Shown: one piece after another, positions 17,226 through 28,304 of the stretch | How the letters are laid out: every line of letters begins with the position of its first letter | Position numbering within the stretch: position 1 is the stretch's first letter | Assembly: GCF_003116035.1 (NCBI RefSeq) | Contig: NZ_LGQW01000015.1 | Location: 6,454,983 to 6,518,982 of the forward strand | Direction of reading: 5' to 3' | Length of the DNA stretch: 64,000 bases | Source: Azospirillum sp. TSH64 | GTDB lineage: Bacteria; Pseudomonadota; Alphaproteobacteria; Azospirillales; Azospirillaceae | Notes under the pieces: model-generated | Told to the model about the DNA's origin: nothing | The model's input: only the letters and a program-made list of their open reading frames with translations | Databases searched by the model: none | Translations under genes and position numbers: made by a program

Positions 17226-18014
17226 ATGTACGAAGCCGCGATCCCTGCAGAGCCTCCGCCGATTCCTGCGATCCATGGCCCTCCCGCCCTGGCGGTGGAG
17301 GAATTGAGCCACAGTTTCGGCAAGCGCATGGCGCTGGACCGCGTGTCCTTCGCCGTGGCGCCCGGTGGCTTCACCATGCTGCTGGGCCTGAACGGGGCGG
17401 GAAAGACCACGCTGTTCTCGCTGATCACCCGGCTCTATTCCAACCGGACCGGCGCCATCCGCATCTTCGGCTTCGACCTGCGACGGCAGCCGACCCGTGC
17501 GCTGGAGCGGATCGGCGTGGTGTTCCAGCAGCCGACACTCGACCTCGATCTCACCGTCCGGCAGAACCTGCGCTATCACGGCGGCCTGCATGGAATGTCG
17601 CCCTCCGACTGCGAAGCCCGCGCGCGGGAGGAACTGGCGCGCATCGGCCTTGCCGACCGCGGCGACGACAAGGTCCGCGCCCTGTCCGGCGGTCAGCGAA
17701 GGCGGGTGGAGATCGCCCGTGCGCTGCTGCACCGGCCGAGCCTGCTGCTGCTCGACGAACCGACGGTCGGTCTGGATGCGGACTCGCGCCGCCACATTCT
17801 GACCCATGTCCGCGCGCTGTGCCGGGAACAGGGCGTGGCTGTCCTGTGGGCCACCCATTTGATGGACGAGGCGGCCGACGAGGATTCCGTCGTCGTGCTG
17901 CACCAGGGTCGGCTGCGCGCCTGCGGCACGGTGCGGGCGGTCTGCACCGAAACCTCCACCGCCGGCCTGCCCGCCGCTTTCGCCGCCCTGACCACAGGGG
18001 AGGGCCGGCCATGA
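17226..18014 (+). CDS. ABC transporter ATP-binding protein, PQQ-dependent alcohol dehydrogenase-associated type
   Basis: A 262-residue ABC ATPase with Walker A GLNGAGKTTL, Q-loop VVFQQPTLDLDL, signature LSGGQRRRVEIARAL, Walker B LLLLDEPTVGLD and switch His in WATHLMDEA. This subtype (one ATPase plus one ABC-2 permease) recurs beside quinoprotein alcohol dehydrogenases, including methanol dehydrogenase loci. Its transported substrate is not established. The ATG at 17226 follows GGGGAAGACAGG. The permease start overlaps its stop by 4 nt. Confidence 0.88.
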   Translation: MYEAAIPAEPPPIPAIHGPPALAVEELSHSFGKRMALDRVSFAVAPGGFTMLLGLNGAGKTTLFSLITRLYSNRTGAIRIFGFDLRRQPTRALERIGVVFQQPTLDLDLTVRQNLRYHGGLHGMSPSDCEARAREELARIGLADRGDDKVRALSGGQRRRVEIARALLHRPSLLLLDEPTVGLDADSRRHILTHVRALCREQGVAVLWATHLMDEAADEDSVVVLHQGRLRACGTVRAVCTETSTAGLPAAFAALTTGEGRP

Positions 18015-18826
18015 GCGCCACAACCTACTGGTACTGCCTGCGCAGCATCATCGTGCGCGAAGGCCTGCGTTTCCTGCACCAGCGCGAGCGCTTCTTCGCC
18101 GCCCTGGTCCGGCCGCTGGTCTGGCTGGCGATCTTCGCCGTCGGCTTCCGGGCCGTGCTGGGCGTGTCGATCATCCCGCCTTATGAAACATACATCCTCT
18201 ATGACGAGTATGTGGTGCCGGGGCTGGTCGCGATGATCCAGCTGTTCAACGGCATGCAGAACTCGCTGTCGATGGTCTATGACCGTGAGATGGGCAGCAT
18301 GCGGACGCTGTTGGTCAGTCCCCTGCCACGCTGGTACCTGCTGGTCGCCAAGCTGCTGGCGGGTGTCGCGGTGTCGATTGCCCAGGTCTATGTGTTTCTC
18401 GGCATCGCATGGCTGTGGGGGGTGGAACCGCCGCCGCTGGGCTATCTCGCGGCCTTGCCGGCGCTGCTGCTCAGCGGGCTGATGCTGGGTGCGCTCGGCC
18501 TGCTGCTGTCGTCCTTCGTCCGGCAGCTGGAGAATTTTGCCGGGGTGATGAACTTCGTGATCTTCCCGATGTTCTTCGCCTCTTCCGCCCTCTATCCGCT
18601 CTGGCGGATCAGGGAAGGCAGCCCGGCACTCTACCAGATCGCCGCCTGGAACCCCTTCACCCAGGCGGTGGAGCTGATCCGCTTCAGCCTGTATCTCCGA
18701 GTCGATGTCGGTGCCCTGCTGTGGGTGGCCGGCTGTCTCGCATTGTTCCTTGGTGCAGCGGTCCTTGCCTACGATCCAGGGCGCGGTTTCTGGGCACGGC
18801 GGGGTGGCCCCGCCGCAGAGGCCTGA
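18011..18826 (+). CDS. ABC-2 type permease of the PQQ-alcohol-dehydrogenase-associated transporter
   Basis: A 271-residue inner-membrane permease of the ABC-2 class with about six hydrophobic segments. It shows PLVWLAIFAVGFRAVLG, the NGMQNSLSMVYDREMGSMRTLL coupling region, AKLLAGVAVSIAQVYVFLGIA, and the terminal AWNPFTQAVELIRFSLY typical of this subgroup. It is translationally coupled to the ATPase. The position just upstream of xoxF fits the known association of this transporter pair with quinoprotein dehydrogenases. Confidence 0.87.
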   Translation: MSATTYWYCLRSIIVREGLRFLHQRERFFAALVRPLVWLAIFAVGFRAVLGVSIIPPYETYILYDEYVVPGLVAMIQLFNGMQNSLSMVYDREMGSMRTLLVSPLPRWYLLVAKLLAGVAVSIAQVYVFLGIAWLWGVEPPPLGYLAALPALLLSGLMLGALGLLLSSFVRQLENFAGVMNFVIFPMFFASSALYPLWRIREGSPALYQIAAWNPFTQAVELIRFSLYLRVDVGALLWVAGCLALFLGAAVLAYDPGRGFWARRGGPAAEA

Positions 18827-19239
18827 GATCGGGAGCGTCAGCTTCGGCACTCCTGATCTTCCGGATTACCTATTCAGCCCCTTCCTACCCGTTATTCCGC
18901 CTCTTTCGAAAACTTTAGAACGGTGACGGAAAATAATCTTCACAGCCTATCTTTATTTGATCAAACTGATTGTCAGTATCGCCAACATAGTGCGGGGCAG
19001 TTTAGAACCCCGCCAACGGTCGTGTCCCGGCATTTAGGACCGGCACGCCTGCGATGCCAAAACAGTTCGAAATCTGAGCGCCGGTAAGCGAACCGCCCGA
19101 CGTCTCTCAGTTCGACGTCACGCGTCCATCGTCGAGGGAGAACGCCCTCTCTGAAGATCGCCTTTCACGGAAGCCGCCGCCTGCCGCCGCACGAGTTTCT
19201 GGGACCACGGACGACCGCCGAAAAAACGGGAGGAAACAC
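18827..19239. other. xoxF upstream region
   Basis: These 413 bases without a gene hold the third copy of the dyad (18970-18988) within an AT-richer patch (about 18890-18990). This is followed by a GC-rich leader of about 250 nt before xoxF. No riboswitch fold was recognised by eye. The xoxF promoter is presumably here, but I could not place -35/-10 boxes with confidence. Confidence 0.5.
18970..18988 (+). promoter_or_regulatory. Dyad site upstream of xoxF (copy 3)
   Basis: TTGTCAGTATCGCCAACAT keeps the same architecture as the other two sites: a TTGTY half, 9-nt spacer ending GCC, and an AACAW half. It lies about 250 nt before the xoxF ATG. It is the most diverged of the three copies but retains the GCCAACA core. 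Confidence 0.45.
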
Positions 19240-21075
19240 ATGAACCCCTTTGTGCGCTGTCTGCTCGTCACCGCCGCGATCCAGGCGGCCACCGCCGCCA
19301 TTCCCACCGGTGCTTTCGCCAACGATGACATTCTGAAGAACCAGAAAGACCCGTCCAACTGGGCACTGCAGCTCGGAAATTATGCCGGCCAGCGTTACAG
19401 CACGCTCGACCAGATCACCCGCGACAACGTGAAGAACCTGCGCCCGGTGTGGCAGTTCTCCACCGGCGTGCTTCGCGGCCACGAAGGCGGTCCCATCGTG
19501 GTGGGCGACACGATGTACATCTCGACGCCCTTCCCCAACAACGTCTATGCGCTCGATCTCAACGACAACGGCCGCATCAAGTGGAAGTATGAGCCGAGAC
19601 AGGATTCGTCCGTCATCCCCGTGATGTGCTGCGACACCGTCACCCGCGGTGTGGCGGTCGCCGGCAACAAGCTGTTCCTGGGTCAGGCCGACAACACCCT
19701 GGTGGCGCTGGACACCGAAACCGGCAAGGTGCTGTGGTCGGCCAAGAACGGCGACGCCAGCAAGGGCGAGACGCTGACCGCCGCCCCGCTGGTGGTGAAG
19801 GACAAGGTCTATGTCGGCATCAGCGGCGGCGAGTTCGGTGTGCGCGGCCACCTGACCGCTTACGACATCAACTCCGGCAAGATGGTGTGGCGGGCCTATT
19901 CGACCGGTCCCGACAAGGACGTGATGATCGACCCGCAGAAGACGATGATGCTCGGCAAGCCGATCGGCGAACCCGACCTCGGCATCAAAACCTGGCCGGC
20001 CGACCAATGGAAGATCGGCGGCGGCACCACCTGGGGCTGGTACACCTACGATCCCGACCTGAACCTGATCTATTACGGCACCGGCAACCCGGGCACCTGG
20101 AACCCGGCGCAGCGCGCGGTCGACAAGGACCGGGCCAAGAGCGACAACAAATGGTCGATGACCATCTTCGCCCGCGATGCCGACACCGGACAGGCAAAAT
20201 GGGTGTTCCAGAAGACGCCTTTCGACGAATGGGACTATGACGGCGTCAACGAGAACATCCTGGCCGACGTCACCGTCGGCGGGGCCAAGCGCAAGGCGCT
20301 GATCAATTTCGACCGCAACGGCTTCGCCTATACCATCGACCGCACCAACGGCGAACTGCTGGTCGCTCAGAAATACGATCCGTCCGTCAACTGGGCGAGC
20401 GAGATCGACATGAAGACCGGCCGGCCGAAGGTGAACGACAAATACAGCACCTTCGCCCAAGGCGAGGATCACAACACCACCGGCGTCTGCCCGGCGGCGC
20501 TGGGCTCCAAGGACCAGCAGCCGGCCAGCTACTCGCCCGACAGCGGCCTGATCTATGTGCCGACCAACCACATCTGCATGGATTACGAGCCGTTCAAGGT
20601 GGAGTATTCCGCCGGCCAGCCCTATGTCGGCGCGACGCTCAGCATGTATCCGGCACCCGATTCCCATGGCGGCATGGGCAACTTCATCGCCTGGGATCCG
20701 TCCGCCGGCAAGATCGTCTGGTCGAAGCCCGAACGCTTCGCGGTGTGGAGCGGTGCCCTGTCGACCAAGGGCGGCGTCGGTTTCTATGGGACGCTGGAAG
20801 GCTATCTGAAGGCGTTCGACCTGAAGGACGGCAAGGACCTGTACAACTTCAAGACCTCGTCCGGCATCATCGGCAACGTCAACACCTACATGCACAAGGG
20901 CAAGCAATACATCGCCGTGCTGTCGGGTGTCGGCGGCTGGGCCGGCATCGGGCTGGCCGCCGGGCTGACCGGCGAGCAGGAAGGGCTGGGTGCGGTCGGC
21001 GCGCACAAGGCGCTGGGCGAATACACCCAGTTGGGCGGCACGCTGACCGTCTTCGCCTTGCCGGACACTCAGTAA
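19240..21075 (+). CDS. xoxF: Lanthanide-dependent PQQ methanol dehydrogenase XoxF
   Basis: A 611-residue periplasmic quinoprotein that oxidises methanol (and often formaldehyde), passing electrons to a cytochrome c. A signal peptide ends at ~TGAFA (residue ~27), followed by the eight-bladed propeller. The vicinal disulfide Cys130-Cys131 is in VMCCDTV. Predicted metal and catalytic residues are Glu198 (SGGEFG), Asn283 (GTGNPGTW) and Asp332. Asp334 in [10 protein letters not shown] is the extra acidic ligand that marks lanthanide XoxF; calcium-type MxaF has Ala there. GGGAGGAAA lies upstream of the ATG. The xoxG and xoxJ-type genes follow on the same strand. It appears to be clade XoxF5. Confidence 0.97.
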   Translation: MNPFVRCLLVTAAIQAATAAIPTGAFANDDILKNQKDPSNWALQLGNYAGQRYSTLDQITRDNVKNLRPVWQFSTGVLRGHEGGPIVVGDTMYISTPFPNNVYALDLNDNGRIKWKYEPRQDSSVIPVMCCDTVTRGVAVAGNKLFLGQADNTLVALDTETGKVLWSAKNGDASKGETLTAAPLVVKDKVYVGISGGEFGVRGHLTAYDINSGKMVWRAYSTGPDKDVMIDPQKTMMLGKPIGEPDLGIKTWPADQWKIGGGTTWGWYTYDPDLNLIYYGTGNPGTWNPAQRAVDKDRAKSDNKWSMTIFARDADTGQAKWVFQKTPFDEWDYDGVNENILADVTVGGAKRKALINFDRNGFAYTIDRTNGELLVAQKYDPSVNWASEIDMKTGRPKVNDKYSTFAQGEDHNTTGVCPAALGSKDQQPASYSPDSGLIYVPTNHICMDYEPFKVEYSAGQPYVGATLSMYPAPDSHGGMGNFIAWDPSAGKIVWSKPERFAVWSGALSTKGGVGFYGTLEGYLKAFDLKDGKDLYNFKTSSGIIGNVNTYMHKGKQYIAVLSGVGGWAGIGLAAGLTGEQEGLGAVGAHKALGEYTQLGGTLTVFALPDTQ

Positions 21076-21082
21076 CGAACAA

Positions 21083-21120
21083 GCGGGCGCCGCTTCCCAA
21101 CGCTGGGGGCCGGCGCCCGC
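21083..21120 (+). other. Strong hairpin between xoxF and xoxG
   Basis: A perfect 10-bp stem, GCGGGCGCCG (21083-21092) with CGGCGCCCGC (21111-21120), and an 18-nt loop start 7 nt after the xoxF stop. No clear U run follows, so it may stabilise or set the 3' end of the abundant xoxF transcript rather than fully terminate it. Confidence 0.5.
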
Positions 21121-21175
21121 ACAATTTCCAGGCTGATGGCGCCTACGCATGAAGGCAGTGGGGAGAGAAAGCAAG

Positions 21176-21763
21176 ATGCCCAAATACCTGATCGGGCTGT
21201 GCGCCGCCGTCGGGTTCACCGCAACCGTGACCCTCGGCACCGCATTCGGCCAGCAGGATGCAGCACAGAAACCGGAGCAGAGCCCAACACCGCCGAACCA
21301 GACGCAAACCGCTCAAACTCCGGCTACGCAAAGTCCAACCACCCAGGCTCCAACCGGCGGGAACGCAGCGCAGGAAGCGAAGGTCGCCGACCCGGAGGAG
21401 CTGGTGGATGACCAGGGTGTGCCGCTCTACGCGGTGCGGGACGGAAAGGTGGACCAAGGGACCTACAACGGCTATCGGCGCTATGCCTCGTCCTGCCATG
21501 TCTGCCACGGGCCGGATGGGCTCGGTTCGTCCTTCGCGCCGGCGCTGGCCGATTCACTGAAGCGGATGGACTATTGGCAATTCACCGACGTGGTGACCAA
21601 TGGCCGCAAGAACATGGGCGCCACCGGCGACAAGGTGATGCCGACCTTCGGGTCCGACCCCAACGTGATGCTCAACCTCGCCGACATCTACCGCTATCTG
21701 AAGGCGCGTTCGGACGACAAGATCGGCCGCGGACGACCCGAGCGGTTCAAAGCGCCGTCGTGA
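21176..21763 (+). CDS. xoxG: XoxG-like c-type cytochrome, methanol-metabolism-related
   Basis: A 195-residue exported monoheme cytochrome. It has a signal peptide (ending TAFGQQ), a low-complexity Gln/Thr/Pro linker (residues ~28-62), and a cytochrome domain with heme site CHVCH at 107-111. A Met axial-ligand candidate is in KVMPTFGS. It fits the methanol-related cytochrome family encoded next to xoxF and is the likely electron acceptor of XoxF. The ATG at 21176 follows GGGGAGAG. The xoxJ-type gene starts 7 nt after its stop, so the two are co-transcribed. Confidence 0.88.
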   Translation: MPKYLIGLCAAVGFTATVTLGTAFGQQDAAQKPEQSPTPPNQTQTAQTPATQSPTTQAPTGGNAAQEAKVADPEELVDDQGVPLYAVRDGKVDQGTYNGYRRYASSCHVCHGPDGLGSSFAPALADSLKRMDYWQFTDVVTNGRKNMGATGDKVMPTFGSDPNVMLNLADIYRYLKARSDDKIGRGRPERFKAPS

Positions 21764-21770
21764 GTCCGGC

Positions 21771-23117
21771 ATGACCCGTCGGCTCTCCTTTTCCAGGCGT
21801 GTCCTGTATCTGGCCGTCGCGCTCTGCGCGGCGGCTGCGTCCAATGGCCAAACCGCCGCCAGTGCGACAGAGGGCATCCCCACCGAGGTGCTGCGCGTCT
21901 GCGCCGACGCCAGCCTGCTTCCCTTCTCCAACGATCGTCGCGAAGGTTTCGAGAACCGGATCGCCCAGTTGATCGCCGACGATCTGAAAGTGCCGCTCAC
22001 CTTTACATGGTGGCCGCAGACCATCGGCTTCGTCCGAAACACGCTGCGCACCCGTCAATGCGATCTGGTGATGGGCACCGCGGTCGGTGAAGAGCTGATG
22101 CAGAACACCAATCCCTATTACCGGTCGACCTATGCGCTGATCTATCGGAAGGATTCCGGAATCACGGCGAAGAATCTGGCCGATCCGTCGCTGCAGGGTG
22201 CACGCATCGGCGTTGTCGCCCGCACGCCGCCTTCGGCGGTGATGCTGCGCCATGGGTTAATCAACATGGAGCCCTACCAGCTCGACATTGATACGCGCGC
22301 CCACCATCCGGCCCAGCAGGCAGTGGAGGACGTGGCGGCGGCACGCACCGATGCCGCCATTGTCTGGGGGCCGATTGCCGGCTATTTCGCCGCTCGGCAA
22401 CAGGTGCCGCTGGCAATCGTGCCGCTGATGGACGAGCCGGGGGCTTCACCCTTTCAATACATGATCTCCATGGGTATCCGTCCGGACGAACCGGACTGGC
22501 GGCACTGGCTGAACGATTTCATCGTCCGTCGTCAGGGCGACATCGACCGCATCCTCGCCGAATACCATGTCCCGCTGGTCAATGCCGACGGAACTGTCCG
22601 GGCAGAGGTGGCAGAGCCGGACAGCTATCGCATGGCCGATTACCGCTCCCCCACCCCGCCCGGCCTGCGCGGTGCCGAAACGGTGGGAGCGCCGGAGGTG
22701 GAGCGGCTGGCGAAGGCCGGCGCCGTCCTGATCGACGTGCTGCCGACGCCACCAAAACCTGCAGGGCTGACGGCGGACAGCCGGTGGGTGCCGCCACCGC
22801 ATCGCAGCCTTCCCGGCGCCCATTGGCTGCCGAATGTCGGCTATGGTGCGCCGTCGGACGAGCAGGAAGCCTATTTCCGCACCGGCCTGGAGGCACTGAC
22901 CGCGGGTGACCGCAAGCGTCCGCTGGTGCTCTTCTGCCAGCCCGACTGCTGGATGAGTTGGAATGCGGCCAAGCGCGCGGTCGCCCTGGGCTATCAGGCG
23001 GTCAAATGGTTCCCGGCCGGCACCGAAGGCTGGACGGCGGCGGGACACGAACTGGTCACGGTCGAACCGGAACCGAACCCTATATCCTCAAACTCAGCAT
23101 CTAAGGTTGCAAATTGA
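21771..23117 (+). CDS. xoxJ: XoxJ-type periplasmic binding protein fused to a rhodanese-like CxxxCW domain
   Basis: A 448-residue exported protein with two parts. Residues ~35-275 are a solute-binding-like fold starting VLRVCADASLLPFSN and matching the quinoprotein-dehydrogenase-associated binding proteins (MxaJ/XoxJ), which are thought to assist dehydrogenase maturation. After a linker, residues ~300-440 are a rhodanese-like module with FCQPDCWMSWNAAKRA (Cys389, Cys393, Trp394). That module is the signature of the PQQ-associated CxxCW-motif proteins, which I know as separate genes. An N-terminal signal peptide is present. The reading frame is continuous through the junction. Confidence 0.85.
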   Translation: MTRRLSFSRRVLYLAVALCAAAASNGQTAASATEGIPTEVLRVCADASLLPFSNDRREGFENRIAQLIADDLKVPLTFTWWPQTIGFVRNTLRTRQCDLVMGTAVGEELMQNTNPYYRSTYALIYRKDSGITAKNLADPSLQGARIGVVARTPPSAVMLRHGLINMEPYQLDIDTRAHHPAQQAVEDVAAARTDAAIVWGPIAGYFAARQQVPLAIVPLMDEPGASPFQYMISMGIRPDEPDWRHWLNDFIVRRQGDIDRILAEYHVPLVNADGTVRAEVAEPDSYRMADYRSPTPPGLRGAETVGAPEVERLAKAGAVLIDVLPTPPKPAGLTADSRWVPPPHRSLPGAHWLPNVGYGAPSDEQEAYFRTGLEALTAGDRKRPLVLFCQPDCWMSWNAAKRAVALGYQAVKWFPAGTEGWTAAGHELVTVEPEPNPISSNSASKVAN

Positions 23118-23126
23118 GTGCTCCGC

Positions 23127-23765
23127 TCAGGAGAGCAACGCCATCAGCATCCGGGCGATCTGGCCGAGCCGCTGCTCGATCCGGGCCGGCTGCTCGCACA
23201 CCGCGGTCTGCGACCGGCGGCGGTCGTCGAGGATGCGGCGGTCCCAGGCGATGGCATCCTTGATCTCCTTCGTGCGGGCCGCGTCGCCCGATGCGGCATC
23301 GAGGTCGCGCAGGCTGGCGGCGATGCGGTCGCGCAAGGCCCGCTGGTGCTGGGCGTACCGCTCGATGGAGGCGATGGCGGCGGTGCGCTGACGGTCCAGC
23401 GTCTGGAAGGTTCCGGCGAAAACCAGGGCGAGCCTCCGGTCATGCTCCTGTTCCGTGCCCTGCTTGACCGGCCCCGCCAGCGCCTCGACCTGCGGTTCCA
23501 GCGTCGCTGGATCGATACTGTCGGCGGCGGCGCGCCGGACCAGGGTGGCGACCGCGGGGTCTCGTTGCCACTCGTCCATCAGGCCGTCGAGCGACGGGCC
23601 ATCCCAGACCGAAGCCGGGGACAAGCTGGGAACAAGGATTTGCTGGCAGGGCCAGTCGGGGTTCTTCGGATCCTGCGCAATGGCAGCGGTGGGCAATCCG
23701 GCGCCCATGGCGATGGCCAGAGCCGCGGCGAAGGCGGGTCCGAGAACGGAAGAATATCGTTGCAT
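23127..23765 (-). CDS. Exported hypothetical protein linked to xox loci
   Basis: A 212-residue protein with a signal peptide (ending TAAIAQDP). A short conserved-looking segment (NPDWPCQQILVPSLSP) follows, then a long charged helical C-terminal region (residues ~100-205) likely to form coiled coil. I do not recognise a named domain. It lies on the opposite strand from xoxFGJ, convergent with the xoxJ-type gene (9-nt gap) and divergent from the next gene across 66 bp. Its position between methylotrophy genes suggests a related but unknown role. Confidence 0.65.
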   Translation of the reverse strand: MQRYSSVLGPAFAAALAIAMGAGLPTAAIAQDPKNPDWPCQQILVPSLSPASVWDGPSLDGLMDEWQRDPAVATLVRRAAADSIDPATLEPQVEALAGPVKQGTEQEHDRRLALVFAGTFQTLDRQRTAAIASIERYAQHQRALRDRIAASLRDLDAASGDAARTKEIKDAIAWDRRILDDRRRSQTAVCEQPARIEQRLGQIARMLMALLS

Positions 23766-23831
23766 GGCAGGAATGATGGCCTCGCCAACGATCCGGCGCA
23801 ATCGGAACCGCTGCGCAAAAGGAGAAGCCCG

Positions 23832-24329
23832 ATGGATCATGTGGGGAGGTGGGCCGCAGCCGCTATCATCGCCGGTGCGATGGTCACCTTTCCGGCATCG
23901 GCACGGACGCTGGTGTTGGATCTCGAGCTGGAGGACAGCAGCGGCGAAGCCCCGTCCGCGGAGCATGCGGAGCGGTTGAAACGGGTCAGCGCGGAATTGC
24001 GCCGTACCCTGGATGCCAAAGGGTATGACGTGATCGGCGATGCGGCCACCGCAGGACTCGTCCCGCCGGGAACGGCGATCCGGTCCTGCAACGGCTGCGA
24101 GCGCGACATCGCGCGGGCGGCCGGGGCCGATCTGGTCGTTTTCGGCATCGTCCGCAAGGTCAGCAGCCTGATCCTGTGGATCGGCGTGGTCGTCGAAGAC
24201 GTCGGCACCGGCCAAGCGGTGACAACGGCGCGCGGCGACATCCGCGGCGACACCGAGACCGCTTGGTCGCGCGGCGTCGGCTGGCTGGTCGATCATCGGC
24301 TGGCGGAGTATGCGCCGCAAAAGCGGTAA
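23832..24329 (+). CDS. Exported DUF2380-family protein
   Basis: A 165-residue protein with a signal peptide (ending FPASARTLV) followed by VLDLELEDSSGE, ELRRTLDAKGYDVIG, CNGCERDIARAAGADLVVFG and VEDVGTGQAV. This pattern is typical of the DUF2380 family. The fold resembles periplasmic proteins that bind or sense small ligands, but no function is established. AAAAGGAG lies 8 nt before the ATG. A FolB-like gene follows after 24 nt, so it likely heads an operon running to mfnB. Confidence 0.75.
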   Translation: MDHVGRWAAAAIIAGAMVTFPASARTLVLDLELEDSSGEAPSAEHAERLKRVSAELRRTLDAKGYDVIGDAATAGLVPPGTAIRSCNGCERDIARAAGADLVVFGIVRKVSSLILWIGVVVEDVGTGQAVTTARGDIRGDTETAWSRGVGWLVDHRLAEYAPQKR

Positions 24330-24353
24330 GCGGGCGGCGGGGAGGACCGAGGA

Positions 24354-24797
24354 ATGCCGGACGAATCTCAAAGCGGCTACAGCAGCATCATGAACGTCCT
24401 GCGACCGCCGCCGCCGCGCACGGCGGCCCTGATGCGCCGCTACGATCTGGTGCTGCGCGACTATGTCGGCGATTTCCGCATCGGCGTTTGGGACCATGAG
24501 AAGACCCGGACCCAGCGCGTGCGGGTCAGCCTGACCGTCACGGTGGAGGTGCCGAACCGGCCCTTCGTCGACGATCTCGACGCAGTCGTCTCCTACGAAT
24601 ACCTGATCAAGGGTGTCGAAGCCTTCACGCAAAGCCCGCACATCCAACTGCTGGAGGTGCTGGCGGAGAAACTGCTGGCGCTGTGCCTGTCGCCGCCGCA
24701 GGCGGTCTTCGCCCGGGTGCAGGTGGAAAAGCTGGAGATCGTGCCGCAGGCCGCCGGGGTGGGCGTGGTGCTGACCGGCGCACGGGAGCAGCCGTGA
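24354..24797 (+). CDS. FolB-like dihydroneopterin aldolase
   Basis: A 147-residue protein of the tunnelling-fold dihydroneopterin aldolase family. Landmarks are FRIGVWDHEKTRTQRV (family: IGVYxxER), VVSYEYLIKGVE, LLEVLAEKLL (family: VExLAExIA) and VQVEKLEI near the catalytic Lys position. It would cleave dihydroneopterin to hydroxymethyl-dihydropterin, a step shared by folate and methanopterin synthesis. Because mfnB follows after 37 nt and the island makes H4MPT-linked enzymes, I infer it feeds methanopterin synthesis. An AGGACCGAGGA stretch precedes the ATG. Confidence 0.8.
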   Translation: MPDESQSGYSSIMNVLRPPPPRTAALMRRYDLVLRDYVGDFRIGVWDHEKTRTQRVRVSLTVTVEVPNRPFVDDLDAVVSYEYLIKGVEAFTQSPHIQLLEVLAEKLLALCLSPPQAVFARVQVEKLEIVPQAAGVGVVLTGAREQP

Positions 24798-25522
24798 TGG
24801 CCCATCTTGCCGCACACCGCGCGAAGGAGGAGTCATGACCGGATGGCTGGCCAGCGTCGCCGATGCGGCGGAAATCGCCCTGATCCTGCCGGCGGCACCG
24901 GACATTCTGGACCTGAAGAATCCTGGCGCGGGGGCGCTCGGCGCCTGGGATGCCGTGGACATCGCCGCGGCGGTGCGGGATCTGGCAAATCTACCGGGAC
25001 GGCCGAAGTTGAGCGCCACCGTCGGCGACCACCCGATGCGGCCCGACGCCTTGGTGCCGGCGGTGCGCCGGGTCGCCGCCACCGGCGTCGATTTCGTCAA
25101 GATCGGCTTCCCGCCCGAGGGAGCGCCCGAGAAATGCATCGACGCGCTCGCCCCGCTGGCGGCGGAGGGGACGGCCCTGATCGCCGTGCTGTTCGCCGAT
25201 CTGTGGCCAAGCGATCCCTGCTGCCTGCCCATTGACAGGCTCGCCGCCGCCGGCTTTCGCGGCGCGATGCTGGACACGGCGGGCAAGCGCCACGGCCTGC
25301 GCCATCATTGGCAGGACGCGCAGTTGGGTGCCTTCATATCCTGCACGAAAGCACACCGCCTGCTGACCGGGCTGGCCGGGTCGCTGCGGGTTGCAGACAT
25401 CCCGGCCCTGACCGCCCTGTCGCCCGATTACCTCGGCTTCCGCGGTGCGCTCTGCGACGGGGAGCGCACCGCCGGCATCGACCCGCAAGCGGTATCGCGG
25501 GTCGCCGCCGCCATGGCCCGTT

Positions 25523-28294
<2,772 letters not shown>

Positions 28295-28304
28295 GTCGGT
28301 CTCC

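Noticed and set aside
19240-21075. Calcium-dependent MxaF methanol dehydrogenase
   Set aside because: The metal site reads DYDG (Asp334 present) rather than DYAG, no mxaI follows, and xoxG/xoxJ-type genes are downstream, so XoxF is the right call.
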